Assembly: GCA_033807775.1 (NCBI GenBank)
Contig: JAWVWS010001017.1
Location: 186,001-250,000 of the forward strand
Direction: 5' to 3'
DNA: 64,000 bases
Source: Saussurea involucrata
Lineage: Eukaryota; Streptophyta; Magnoliopsida; Asterales; Asteraceae
Position numbers and translations under genes: made by a program. Of this stretch, positions 1 to 10,743 are shown piece after piece; position 1 is the first letter of the stretch, and every line of letters starts with the position of its first letter. A model generated the notes under the pieces. The model was not told the origin of the DNA and ran no database searches. It was given only the letters and a program-made list of their open reading frames with translations.

Positions 1-695
1 TATACTGCTTTACTAGCCAACATATAAAGCTTACCAGTTCCTGTTCTCAACTGTATCACTAAACTTAACAACTACCGGGACTATACAGAGTATCGGGCTT
101 CTCAGTACCGGGACTTCACAGTACCGGGACTCTTTGGTACTGGGAGTTCGATCACCGGAAGTTGCTAATACCAGGAGTTTCACTATACCGGGACTCCACA
201 CTACCGGGAGTCCACCGGGAGTTGTCAGTACCGGGACTCCACCGGGAGTCGTCAGTACCGGGAGTCTACCGGGACTTCCCCGAGACTCTCAAGAACACAG
301 TCGGTTATTTTCTCAGAAATCGATTGAAATCTATACTAATCACAGAAATCGTAACTTCTAAACCGATAGATGTCTTCTATTACTGATTACCAACACAAAA
401 TATAAAGGTACTTACCTCAAAATCAACTTCAACCAAATCAATCGATGCTTTCTTCGTATGTTTCCTTTCTTGCTTCTTTTCGCCTCCAGAACTCCCGCAC
501 ACACACTCTTTCTATTTTTAGGATATCTGAATATTATCTGATGCTTAAGAGGTAATATCAAACCACACTTACCAAATGGACCTTGAACTTCTCATTAATG
601 ACCCAAACACCCTTAAACTTATAATTTACCCAAACTTACCCTGAACATCATATTTTATAGTTAAATTATCTAACGGACTTACCCGGGGTATTACA
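1..695 (-). repeat. A1 3' LTR, partial (cut by window edge)
   Basis: Matches 11965-12659 nearly base for base. It ends (plus strand) in GGGGTATTACA, the reverse of the TGTAATACCCC start seen in A2. It contains a cluster of ACCGGGA(G/C)T repeats at about 75-285. No coding sense is seen; small frames through the repeats are by-products. Confidence 0.9.
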
Positions 696-709
696 TCATC
701 TCCCCCTTA
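696..709 (-). other. A1 polypurine tract
   Basis: Minus strand reads AAGGGGGAGATGA directly before the 3' LTR start. This is the usual primer site for plus-strand DNA synthesis. A2 has the same tract at 25801-25813. Confidence 0.85.
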
Positions 710-724
710 AAAGAATTCCGTCCC

Positions 725-1922
725 GGAATTCAGTTAAATGAAAAGTTGAGGGTATTTGGATCTCATTTCCGTCTCTGATTCCCACGTGGCATCCTGACCT
801 CTATGATGTCTCCACTGAACTTTCACTTGCCTGATCTCCTTATTCCGCCACACTTTAACTTTACGATCAATTAATTGCTTCCGGCTCTTCCATATAATTC
901 AGTTTTTCGTCGACTCGGATATCTGGTAGAGAGACTGCCTGGTCTGGAGTAACCAAACACTTTCGGAAGTTCGATACATGAAACGCATTATGGATTCTGC
1001 TTAATTCTGGTGGAAGATCTAATCGGTAAGCGACTTCACCGATCCTTTCTGTTATTGCAAACGGTCCAATATACCTAGGGCTAAGTTTACCTTGTCGTCC
1101 AAATCTGATGACTCCTTTCCACGGCGAAACCTTTAACATTACGTAATCCCCAACTTGAAATTCCAATGGCTTTCGGCGTCGGTCAGCGTAGTTTTTCTGT
1201 CTGTCTTGAGCCACTTTTAATCGTTCACGAATCTGAGTAACCTTATCGGCGGTTAGCTGAACTATTTCTGGCCCCGCTAACTGTTTCTCTCCCACTTCGT
1301 TCCAACACAGAGGCGTTCGGCATTTCCTACCATACAGTACTTAGAACGGTGCCGCTTGTATGCTGGAATGATAACTGTTGTTGTAAGCGAATTCGATTAA
1401 TGGTAAATGCTTATCCCAAGATCCCCCAAAATCAACAATGCAAGCCCGGAGCATATCTTCTAAAGTTTGTATCGTTCGTTCACTCTGACCATCTGTTTGG
1501 GGATGATACGTTGTACTTAACTTTATCTGTGTTCCCATCTCTTTTTGAAAACTTCTCCAAAATCTTGAAGTAAAACGACTATCACGATCAGAAATGATCG
1601 AGATTGGAACTCCATGTCAAGTTACTAATTCATCAATGTACAACTTAGCTAATCGCTCCATCGAATCGGTTTCCTTTATCGGTAGAAATTGTGCAGACTT
1701 TGTCAATCTGTCGACGATCACCCAAATAGAATCAAATCCCTTCGGAGTCCTTGGTAACTTCGTGATGAAATCTGTGGTAATATGTTCCCATTTCCACATA
1801 GGTATTTCTAGCCGTTGTAGTTGACCAAACGGCTTTTGGTGTTCGATCTTCACTTTCTTACAAGTATCACATCTTTCCACATACTGAGCAATCCCTCTTT
1901 TTATCCCTGGCCACCAATAGAA
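725..1922 (-). pseudogene. A1 integrase and chromodomain, broken
   Basis: The C-terminal third of a Ty3/gypsy Pol. Reading minus, it runs from the zinc-binding region (CDTCKKVKIEHQKPFG near 1850) through the DDE core (TTDFITKLP; HPQTDGQSERTIQ) to the GPF/Y region (SPRYIGPFAI) and a chromodomain-like tail at about 725-860 (WRNKEIRQVKVQW). The integrase would join the cDNA to host DNA, and the chromodomain is thought to steer insertion towards heterochromatin. It is broken by in-frame stops near 1921 (CAA to TAA), 1615 (CGA to TGA) and 1338 (GAA to TAA), and by a small indel near 865 that puts the chromodomain out of frame. Aligned A2 codons are intact at the three stops. Confidence 0.88.
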
Positions 1923-3158
1923 TTACTTTAGGTCTTTATACATCTTGTTTGTACCTGGGTGAATAGAGAAACGGAATTGATGAGCTTCTTGTAAAACACG
2001 ATCACGTAACCCACCCAAACGAGGTACCCATACTCTGTTTCCCAGACACAATAACCCCCGATCATCTTTTACTAGCAATGCTGACATCCCCACTAACCGT
2101 TCTGATTTCAAATTTTCATCCTGATAAGCTTCCACTTGACACTTCTGCAATTCGTCAAATATGTTGGGTAGGAGTTCAGTTCGTAGCGAAATAACCTTTA
2201 TTGTTCCACTCCTTTCTTGACGACTCAATGCATCCGCCACCACATTCGCCTTTCCCGAGTGAAAAAGGATTTCACAGTCGTAATCGTTCAGCAATTCTAG
2301 CCATCTCCTTTGTCTCATATTCAGTTCCTTCTGATCAAAGAGGTGTTGGAGACTCTTGTGATCAGTATAAATCTGACATTTGGAACCATACAGATAATGT
2401 CTCCAAATCTTCAACGCGAAGACAACTGCTGCAAGCTCCATGTCATGCGTAGGATACTGTCTTTCATGATCCTTTAATTGACGAGAAGCATAAGCAATAA
2501 CCTTTCACCGCTGCATAAGTACACATCCCAATCCCAGTTTTGACGCATCACTATAAACAACAAAATCTTCCGAACCTTCAGGTAGTGATAGAATCGGTGC
2601 GCTGCACAGTTTCTCTTTCAATATCCGGAATGCCTCGTCTTGTTCTGCTTTCCACTCAAACTTCAGGTTCTTCCGGGTTAGCTTAGTCAAAGGCGTTGCG
2701 ATATGAGAGAAGTCTTTTATAAATTTCCGATAGTATCCGGCTAAACCCAGAAAACTACGTACTTCAGTTGCTGTCTTCGGCGGTTCCCACTTTTCAACTG
2801 CTTCCACTTTCATCGAATCAACTTGTATACCTTTCTCAGAAACGACATGCCCCAGAAACTAAACTTCTCGCAACCAGAATTCACATTTAGAGAACTTAGC
2901 GTACAACTTTTCTTTCTTCAGCAAATCCAGAACCAAACGAAGATGTTGTGAGTGATCCTCATTGGATCGGGAATAGATAAGGATATCATCAACAAATACA
3001 ATAACGAATTTATCAAGATACGACTTACATACCCAATTCATTAAATCCATAAAGGCAGCTGGAGCGTTCGTCAGTCCGAACGGCATCACTAAGAATTCGT
3101 AGTGGTCGTACCTTGTACGAAAAGCAGTCTTTAGAACGTCTTCTTCTTTAACTTTCAA
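1923..3158 (-). pseudogene. A1 reverse transcriptase C-terminal part and RNase H, broken
   Basis: Contains the RT palm motif FVDDILIYS (about 2985-3015), the FGLTNAPAAF motif before it, the thumb and connection region (FLGLAGYYRKFIKDFS) and RNase H (VVYSDASKLGLGCVLMQ; ELAAVVFALKIWRHYLYG; TDHKSLQHLF; GKANVVADALSR). It would copy element RNA into DNA and degrade the RNA strand. Stops interrupt it in frame near 3157 (TAG where B has Gln), 2857 (TAG where B has Gln) and 2503 (TGA), and the frame is lost between RNase H blocks near 2442-2504. It continues directly from the protease/RT segment. Confidence 0.9.
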
Positions 3159-4082
3159 CTAGTGATAACCGGATCTTAGATCAATCTTGGAGAAATAGCA
3201 AACTCCAACTAACTGATCGAAGAGGTCATCAATTCGGGGTAACGGATACTTGTTCTTTATCGTGCGCTTATTCAATTCTCGGTAGTCGATACACATTCTC
3301 ATCGAACCATCCTTCTTTTTCACAAATAACACTGGTGCTCCCCACGGTGAAGAACTAGGTCTGATGAAGCCTTTATCGGATAGATCTTGTAGTTGTGCCA
3401 TCATCTCTTTCATCTCTGGAGGTGCCAGACGATAAGGTGCACGGGCTACCGGAGTGGCTCCAGGAATCAGGTCTATACCGAACTCTACTTGTCTAACAGG
3501 CAGAAGACTATTCAAGTCTTCGGGGAATACTTCAGGGAATTCACAAACAATAGGAATATCTTCCATCCTATTCTTTTCTGGCTTAATATCTATCACGTAA
3601 GCCAAGTAACTCTGACAACCCTTATTCACACACTTACGGGCTTTTATCATAGATATAAGGCTAGACTGATGATTCCTACGATCGCCATAAATCACTACTG
3701 GTCTTTTATCAGGTAATACAACATTTATTAACTTCTTATCACAATTTATGATAGCCTGATTCTCAGCTAACCAGTCCATTCCCACTACGATGTCAAACTC
3801 TATCAAAGTTATAGGAAACAATTGTATCGGCACTCTACATTCCTCTATATTTATCACACAGTCATTAAACACTTCTTTAACTGACACTTGATTATCATTT
3901 GTCGTATCTACTGATAGAGCATGTTCTAGCACTTTAGGTTTCAAACACAGGCAAGCAGCAAATGCAGGAGACACAAACGATCGGTTTGCACCAGAATCAA
4001 TTAACACCTTTGCACGTGTAGAGTTTATTAAAAATGTACCTGTGACCACATCCGGAGTTTCCTCCGCTTCTTTCTCAGTCAT
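3159..4082 (-). pseudogene. A1 aspartic protease and RT N-terminal part
   Basis: A 307-residue open segment of gag-pol. The retropepsin active site VLIDSGANRSFVS lies near residues 26-38 and a second conserved block IVVGMDWLAENQ follows. RT begins with YRLAPPEMKEMM and continues through FIRPSSSPWGAPVLFVKKKDG and MCIDYRELNK to DLRSGYH, where a TAG stop replaces the expected Gln. Protease would cut the polyprotein. In this lineage gag and pol normally share one long frame, and the frame here runs back into the zinc-knuckle end of gag. Confidence 0.92.
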
Positions 4083-5303
4083 TTGAAATGCGCGACCCCT
4101 GGTTACTGGCGGTTCCAGTCTTGGTATTACTGGTTTAACAATTGCTGGCCTGCCCGATGACCCACCTTGCTGTATCCTCCCCCGCGGACAGTCCGACTGA
4201 AGATGGTCCGGAGAATTGCATAAGAAACATAACCGCGTTACCTTACAATCTTTAATGACGTGTACGGTCTTCCCACACTTATAACACGCTCGTAAATCAC
4301 CTTGGCAATTCCCTTGGTGGACACGGTTGCACTTCTGACATGGTCTTTCCGCTGGTCGAAACGGCGGACGGTTATCATACCTCTGAAATCGGGACTTCTT
4401 CGGATCGTGTTGTGGTCCTTACCACTTTCTCTTCCCGATACTTTTATCGCCAGCATCTCTTCTAATATATCTTTCAACATTCTCCGCGACATCAACTGCA
4501 GCTGAGAAGGTATCGGGTCCTTTTGCAGTCACTAGCCTTCTGACTTCTGAGTTCAGCCCAAAGATAAACCTTTCCGTCTTCATCGCCTCCGTAGCAACGT
4601 AGTATTCTGCAAACCGAGACTTTTCCAGAAAGCTAGCGGTGTAATCTCGAACAGATAAGTTTCCTTGTTGTAAGTTCATAAATTCCCCTTCCAGTTGTTT
4701 GACGGCTGCTTGGGGACAAAATGCGTTCCTGTAGGCTATCACAAATTCTTCCCAAGAGAGGGTAGAATAAACATCAGATCCCTTAGAATGAATAAAGGAT
4801 TCCCACCAATACAAAGCATCCCCCTTTAACATTGTTGTTCCATACAATACTCTATCTTCATCAGCGCACTTACTCGTCTTGAAGATAACTTCTATTTCCT
4901 TCATCCATCTCATTGCTTTCAATGGATCCCTGTCTCCTGAGTAGGTCAGAGGTCTACTACTTAAAAACATTTTGTAGTCGCTCCTCCTTTGTACTGGTAC
5001 CACAGTCGATGTGATTGGCATTTCATCTTCCGGTCCAGGATCCGGTATTCCAGTTTCATTATGACGGTTCCGATCAAACATTGTTTGTATGCTAGCCTGC
5101 AATCTTCCCATTCCTGCCATTAGATCATCTCTGGTAACAAACTCTGTACCCTGTGGCTGGACTCTGCCTCCGGCTCGACCTCCAGCTCTACCCCCGACTC
5201 TGCCCCCAGATCTGCCTCCCCTGTCCCCTGTTCCTATCGGCGGATTCGTACAATTCGGATTTCTTCCTCCCCCTCGATTCGAATTCCGTGTACCGCTTGC
5301 CAT
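4083..5303 (-). pseudogene. A1 Gag (capsid and zinc knuckles), frameshifted
   Basis: The start MASGTRNSNRGGG at 5303 aligns with the A2 Gag start. A Gly/Arg-rich N-terminus is followed by the capsid (retrotransposon gag) domain: YSGDRDPLKAMRWMKEIE, LKGDALYWWES, EEFVIAYRNAFCPQ, FMNLQQGNLSVRDYTASFLE. The frame opened at 5303 stops at 4419. The remainder, about 4083-4420, continues in another frame and carries two zinc knuckles (CYKCGKTVHVIKDC, CFLCNSPDHLQSDC) that would bind element RNA. Usual Gag-Pol of this lineage is a single ORF, so the frame change is damage. Confidence 0.88.
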
Positions 5304-5550
5304 TCTGTTTTTTTAACAAGGTTAATATACACATAAGCACATACCCCGTATAACAAGGTATTCCAGTTCAAACATGTACCTGTAAGATCACAATTACACT
5401 TGCCAGGTGTAATATGAAATTACCTTACATGATGCTCCTTCTACCTTTTATACTTCATCATCCCAAGGTTCTATAATGATAAGGACATCTTACTTCACAT
5501 GCAGTTTAAGTCTAGGTACAGATACAAATACCTAAATCCCTTAAACTAAG

Positions 5551-5562
5551 GCTCTGATACCA
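5551..5562 (-). other. A1 primer-binding site (initiator tRNA-Met)
   Basis: Minus strand reads TGGTATCAGAGC two bases inside the 5' LTR end, complementary to the 3' end of plant initiator tRNA-Met. It fixes the LTR boundary at 5565 and the element orientation. Confidence 0.9.
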
Positions 5563-5564
5563 TT

Positions 5565-6142
5565 TGTAACAACCCAATTCCCATATACACAACAATTCAC
5601 ATAATGTAACATAACATTCATATAACAAAAGAAACATCATGTTACAATTTCAGTCCCGTAGTCTTTTAGAAATAAAAGAAACCATTATACTACAAACTTT
5701 GTACAATTTACATACATAACATTTAATATCATGATGCGACTGCTAAACAATCCAAAATATTCATCTTATAATCCTTCACAAAAGCCATCCCTTGGTTACT
5801 CAAATTACTTGCTCTTACATGATCCACCACCCGGAATACATATTTTAAAACAAAAATGAGGGTTAGACCTTGTGGTCTAAGTGAGAAAAATCCCTGTTAG
5901 TTTACAAACCATTTATATAACTTCATTCATATAAATCACGCGACACAATCATATATATCTAATCAAGCGCACATATCATGTACATTCCCTTCTCATTCCT
6001 CCTGGCCATATTAGTTGGTAGCAAGCCAACTAATAATATACAACGTTGTACAACATCTACAGCCAAACAACGCTATACGGATTCTATAGCCAAACACACC
6101 GGTCCTAAGCCCGGCCAAAGCATTATAACACATTATAATACT
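5565..6142 (-). repeat. A1 5' LTR, internal-side part
   Basis: From the LTR end next to the PBS to the C1 insertion. The last five bases, ATACT (6138-6142), are repeated at 11743-11747, giving the C1 target duplication. The sequence resembles the corresponding end of the A2 LTR. Non-coding. Confidence 0.88.
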
Positions 6143-7170
6143 TGTTAGCTCCAATATTCTGAAATATTAGAAGTATTGAAAAATGGCCAAGTACAGAAGA
6201 ACTTCCACAGAAGCTCTGCTGAGTGCAACAGAAGCTCTGCCGGGCATCTCAGAAGAATCAAAGGAAGTTTGATCAAGAGTGATCAAAGACCGAGAAAACT
6301 ACAGAAGGACGCTTTCAGAAGACCAAGACCGCAGATCCTCTGTTACCAATAACAGAGCCTCTGCGGACAACATCAGAAGACAAGGAACCAAGAAGACTTC
6401 TCACAGAGGACCGAGCCACAGAACCTCTGCCACCCTTGACAGAAGCTCTGCAGAAGTAAACGACCAAAGACTCGGAATCCGGTGAAGACTACTCTACAAG
6501 GGAACCAGACCGCAGAACCTCTGTAACACATTACAGAGCCTCTGTAGTCCTCTAAAGACTAGGAAGATATTTATAATATCTTGCTACTGTTCCAAGACCT
6601 GTTCATCAACTTGCATGACAACTTGCCCTGTCCAACTTCAACACGTGTCAAACTCTGAATGGACTCAATAGGGCTTAGTACATATTAGACGTCTGCTGCA
6701 TTAAATGCAATACATCACGTCTGACTGTTCATGCCATCCTTGCAACTGTTCACGATATCCTCTCAATTATTCATACGTACCTTTTGAATAGTAGCATATG
6801 CTTTATGGTCCCCTTTAGAGTAGTATATAAGGAAGACTCATGTTGAGTTCTTCCTAACAGAAAAACAAGAACACTTCAATCGAACATCAAGAACACTTCA
6901 ATCGAACATCAAGAACACATAGCTTATGCACATTTAGAGTCATATCTGTTTAAAGCTTTGCATACTCACTGTTCTTAAATCTGTTCTTGATATATATATA
7001 TATATATATTCAGTAAACTTTGAGATATTATTTCCTGTTCACTGTTTATTTATATTGTGTTCTAAATCTATCAAACATATCTGTTAGTTCTTCAAATACG
7101 CATCCGCATCAAACATAAACTCGAACTAATAGATCTGTTAATCCTGTCTAATCAAATACGGGAACCAACA
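6143..7170 (+). repeat. C1 5' LTR
   Basis: 1028 bp, TGTTAGCTCC to GGGAACCAACA. It carries many imperfect palindromes of type CAGAGNCTCTG in its first 420 bp, a TATA box at 6834-6840, the direct repeat ACACTTCAATCGAACATCAAGA in the transcribed part (6871-6911), and a (TA)n tract near 6991-7010. A 68-codon frame at 6279-6485 recurs in the 3' LTR and looks incidental. Confidence 0.93.
6834..6840 (+). promoter_or_regulatory. C1 LTR TATA box
   Basis: TATATAA within AGTATATAAGGAAG, about 340 bp before the LTR end and just upstream of the conserved TTCTTCCTAACAGA start of the presumed R region. The same site occurs at 11404-11410, and a close variant in I at 54989-54995. Confidence 0.75.
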
Positions 7171-7171
7171 A

Positions 7172-7184
7172 TTGGTATCAGAGC
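7172..7184 (+). other. C1 primer-binding site
   Basis: TTGGTATCAGAGC directly after the 5' LTR, the copia-type initiator tRNA-Met binding site. Confidence 0.92.
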
Positions 7185-7360
7185 GAAGCTTGGTTTTCAA
7201 TATCAAGTGATCCTCCTTTAGACAATATTCTTGATAGAAACTGTCTGTTCTTAACCTATTCTTCATTCCTTCAAACAGATTCTGTTTCACTGCCATTTTC
7301 GATTTATTCGATCTGGTAACATCCTAGAAACTGTTTCTTTCGTTAAAAACTTCATTCAAT

Positions 7361-8425
7361 ATGTCAAGACTAAAATTTAGTGCTGATGCTGATTTTCATT
7401 ATTATTTCAAACTCAGCACAAATTTTAAGAAAATAATTCCTACTCTTGAGAAAGAATTAGAGGAAAGAAACAAGAGTATTCTTATTGACTCAGACAACAT
7501 TGCCAAACTTGAAGAATCAGGTAAACTCCTAAACTGTGAAAATCTTGAACTGAAAAGGAAACTATCTGAGTCAGAAGAGCTTGGTAAAAAGGAGAAAGAG
7601 AAGTTTGAGGAAGTTAAGACTGTTTTTAAAGAAGAGAAGAAAAGCCTTGAGCTTAAGTGTCTAAACTTTTCTAAACTGATTTCCAACTTTGAAAAACTTA
7701 TAATCAGTGAAAATGAAAAGTTTGGAAAAGAGAAAACTCTTCTTGAGACAAAGAATATGGAACTTTCTTTCAAAATCTCAAAATTACAGAAATCTCTTGA
7801 AAAAGAGAGGAAAGAGCAGGATTTTGAAAGAAAAGAGTCTGAAAAGGTGAAGAGAGAAGGATTTCAAACAAAGTGTTTGAAAGACAAGTTTGAGAAGGAA
7901 AGAAAGGTCTTTAAAGCTGAAATGTCAAATTTAACAAAGAGACTATCCGATTTGTCAAACAAGATTATGTTGGAGAAGAGGTATAAATCAGATCTTCTAA
8001 GAAAATTTGATTTAAACCTTAAAGAAAAAGATGTTTTAGCTAAAAGGCTTAAGAACCTTGTCTTAGCAAACTCTTGTGCTAAAAATTCAAATAATCCTGT
8101 TTACAAAAAGATGAAAATGGTTTGGAAAGTCGAAAACTCTATTCCTGACAAAAATGCTCCAAAACCATTTGTTTCTACAAAGCCTTCATCTTTTCATTCA
8201 TATAAATGCTTTGATCTTCTGCTTCAATTAAGAAACCTTTTCTCTAAATCTTTCTGTGTACAAAATGGGTCATTTCAAAAGAAAAATCCAAAGACCCAAA
8301 ATGAGAAAGGTCATAGAAAGAAAGTTGGCAAACCAACAGAGATTGGCAAACCAGAGGACCTAAAGACAGCTCCAAATCCTAACAAAAAAGGACCCATTTG
8401 GATATGGGTACCAAAAGTTCTTTGA
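7361..8425 (+). CDS. C1 coiled-coil Gag-tail protein
   Basis: 354 intact codons from ATG at 7361. About residues 20-240 are charged, Lys/Glu-rich heptad-like sequence, a predicted long coiled coil (for example KLSESEELGKKEKEKFEE). A Ser/Lys-rich linker follows, and the C-terminus GPIWIWVPKVL matches the Gag ends of I (GPIWIWVPKSL), D (RQIWIPKVR) and F (VKWVPKKN). There is no capsid domain and no zinc knuckle, so only the C-terminal region of a Sirevirus Gag is kept. Its role is unknown; oligomerisation or joining particles built by a full-length Gag is an inference. Lack of stops in a pol-less element suggests recent selection or youth. After the TGA the frame continues S-V-L-Q, as at the gag-pol junctions of the relatives. 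Confidence 0.8.
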   Translation: MSRLKFSADADFHYYFKLSTNFKKIIPTLEKELEERNKSILIDSDNIAKLEESGKLLNCENLELKRKLSESEELGKKEKEKFEEVKTVFKEEKKSLELKCLNFSKLISNFEKLIISENEKFGKEKTLLETKNMELSFKISKLQKSLEKERKEQDFERKESEKVKREGFQTKCLKDKFEKERKVFKAEMSNLTKRLSDLSNKIMLEKRYKSDLLRKFDLNLKEKDVLAKRLKNLVLANSCAKNSNNPVYKKMKMVWKVENSIPDKNAPKPFVSTKPSSFHSYKCFDLLLQLRNLFSKSFCVQNGSFQKKNPKTQNEKGHRKKVGKPTEIGKPEDLKTAPNPNKKGPIWIWVPKVL

Positions 8426-9590
8426 TCTGTCTTGCAAGTACAAGGACTTCTGATCATTACAGACCAGGACTCGCTCTTCAGTAGAGAAAGGACTTCTAAA
8501 CACATCAGTTTAGGACTCGCACTTTAGTAAAATAGACTCTTAAACAAATCAGTTTAAGACTCGAGCTTCATCAGAAAAGGACTTCTGATCATTACAGATC
8601 AGGACTCGCTCTTCAGTAGAGAAAGGACTTCTAAACACATCAGTTTAGGACTCGCACTTTAGTAAAATAGACTCTTAAACAAATCAGTTTAAGACTCGAG
8701 CTTCATCAGAAAATGACTTCTGACCATTACAGATCAGGACTCACTCTTCAGCAAACAATGGACTCCTTAATACTTCTATTAAGGACTCAGGCTTCAAAGT
8801 TCACTATGACTCTTAAACACTTTGTTTAAGACTCATCCTTCATAGGTTCTATACTTCACAGAGCCTCTGTGGAATTGCTCAGAGCCTATGACAATCTCCA
8901 CAGAACCTCTGATGAGGTTGACCTATGTTCTGTGCATTATTTATCTCTATTGATTCAAGCATAGGTCAAGGGGGAGCAGAAGGAGAGACCTCAAATTGAT
9001 CTACAGAGGTTGATCATTCAAGGGGGAGCCAAAGGAGGATTATGATCAACAAGAGTCTCTGTCGTCCAAACTAGACACTCAAAAAAAAGATCAATCCTAC
9101 AGAGGTTGTTAGATCAAGGGGGAGTGAAAAAGGAGACCTTGCTAAATCTACAGAGATTCATAAGTCAAGGGGGAGCTAAGAATGCGACAGAAGAGATCAC
9201 ATTCGCCGATCAAAAAGAAATAGGTTGGTATCTCGCACTCAAAAAAAATTGCCACAGAAGTCATAAGCCACAGAGTTCTTTCAACCAAAGAACCTCTGTA
9301 GATCACTCAAATCATTCAAATGACTTCTGCTGCACAAAATCTTTGAGATTTACAATTTTCTAGGACACCAACTTTCAAATAAGTCCTAAATACATTGTTA
9401 AAACTGATCAAAAACTTGGATGATTAAAAATGTTTATAAATTATTAGTTATTAGAAATTTCCTGTCACAGAGCCTCTGCTGGCTCTGGCAGAGGTCCAAA
9501 AACCTCTGTAGGATAATTTCTCTCTACTAAAAATTTATTGATCCTCTCCGTGTTTTTCAAACGATTTTCATTAAAGATACAATCTTCACA
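8426..9590 (+). other. C1 spacer with repeated polypurine-like blocks
   Basis: No gene seen. 8444-8880 consists of imperfect repeats of a unit such as GGACTTCTGATCATTACAGA followed by CTCGCTCTTCAGTA; one stretch of about 130 bp is duplicated (8446-8575, 8578-8710). From 8960 to 9180 the block TCAAGGGGGAG occurs four times (8966, 9018, 9113, 9165), each near CTACAGAG. These resemble the true polypurine tract at 10731-10743. The remainder is rich in ACAGAG and CCTCTG words. Confidence 0.7.
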
Positions 9591-10523
9591 GAGGTTCTTG
9601 ATTCACTTCTGCCAAGACAAGAGACTGAAGAAGAAGAGGTGCAAATAGGTTTAGAGGATAGGGTAGAAACGTCTGGAGGAAAACAAAATGAAAAAGGAAA
9701 AGATGCCGAAGTTGCAGAAGGCACACATCCCTCAACCCCTCCCAGTGCAACCCACACATCTGACACCGCAGGTCTAGCTACAAAAGGTGTCATTGAAATA
9801 GAGCAGCACAACTCGATCCTTACCCAAACCAAACAGCCAGAAGTCACTCTTTCGACTTCTGCGCCCACAGAAGCCGGGGAATCCATTCCTAGGGAGTCTC
9901 CTCAGAGAGACTCACCTATAGTTCGCGATCCATCGCCCCAGATCACACTAGAACACCCTACAGAGGAATTCGTTTCCTCTGACACGCACAATATAGGGCC
10001 AAAACTTCTTTCAGAGAGAAGTAGAGAGCACCATGACGAAGAGACTCTAGACAAGTCTCCGAGTCAACAGAAGAATATTCCGATACCCACCTCTGGAGTG
10101 GATTTGGACAATGTTCTTCACAGAACTTCTGTAGAGACTGAAACTCAGGTTTCTTCTCGAGGATCAGATGGAAATCCTTCCACCCCCAACGTACAAACAA
10201 GGGTGAACGAAGGTGTCCCAGGAACAGGGACTCACTCTGGAGAAGGAGTTGTTCCTCCAGAGGTTACCCAAGAGGAACATGTTACGAAGGATGAGTTCCA
10301 AGCCTTTGTAACCTCTGTAACTCAAACATTGAATGAGTTGCAAAGCTCATTCACGATTTTTACAGATTCAACTTCAAACGCGCTTACGGGATTAAATACC
10401 AAAGTGGATACCTTATCCACAGAGGTTAAAACAGCCCTTGAAGAAATGAAGTCAACTACAGAAACTTCTGCTGCTGCTGCCATCGTCTCTGCCTCAAATT
10501 CTATGAAGAACTCAAGGAAGTAG
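9591..10523 (+). pseudogene. C1 third-ORF remnant, N-terminally truncated
   Basis: A GTG codon opens the frame at 9639, but it reads back upstream without an ATG through FTEVLDSLLPRQETEEEE, so the N-terminus is missing. The protein is Ser/Thr/Pro/Glu-rich and probably disordered (STPPSATHTSDTAGLATKG), with a C-terminal helical region around residues 215-290 (TQTLNELQSSFTIFTDS, LNTKVDTLSTEVKTALEE) that looks like a coiled coil. Position between the pol site and the 3' LTR fits the third ORF of Sireviruses, whose function is unsettled (env-like has been suggested). No membrane segment is visible in this piece. I carries the start of a third ORF at 63527, which this remnant lacks. Confidence 0.65.
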
Positions 10524-10730
10524 GAAAAGACAACAGAAAGTTCGACGACTTCCCAAATGCAAAAATCTGAGTCTCTTCAAAGAATCTCTGTCAACGTTTA
10601 TTTCTGTGTACTTAAATGTAAATGCCTCTGGCATAAATTCCAAAATGAATGAAATAATCTTCTGAGGTATTGTTTAACCTCTTCTTTACTTTGGTTAAAA
10701 TGCATAAATTCAACCTTTTATTTTTCAATA

Positions 10731-10743
10731 CTTAGGGGGAGAT
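10731..10743 (+). other. C1 polypurine tract
   Basis: CTTAGGGGGAGAT immediately before the 3' LTR start TGCTAGCTCC at 10744. Confidence 0.88.

Noticed and set aside
134..386. Gly/Ser/Pro-rich overlapping frames in the A1 LTR (also 12098-12350)
   Set aside because: They are translations of the ACCGGGAGT repeat cluster in two frames at once, which is not how a gene behaves.
3393..3716. Open frames opposite to A1, A2 and B pol
   Set aside because: Shadow frames of conserved RT and protease codons; the same mirror sequence appears wherever RT is conserved (for example 23598-23786).
5551..5562. tRNA-like sequence at the PBS sites considered as tRNA genes
   Set aside because: Only the 12-18 bases complementary to a tRNA 3' end are present, at LTR borders.
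6279..6485. 68-codon frame in the C1 5' LTR, repeated at 10880-11086 in the 3' LTR
   Set aside because: Lies upstream of the TATA box in the LTR, shows only LTR-level conservation and consists of the ACAGAG palindrome repeats; no independent sign of coding.
9557..9886. 109-codon antisense frame over the C1 third ORF
   Set aside because: Mirror of a Ser/Thr-rich sequence; no domain, and the sense frame is longer and in the expected place.
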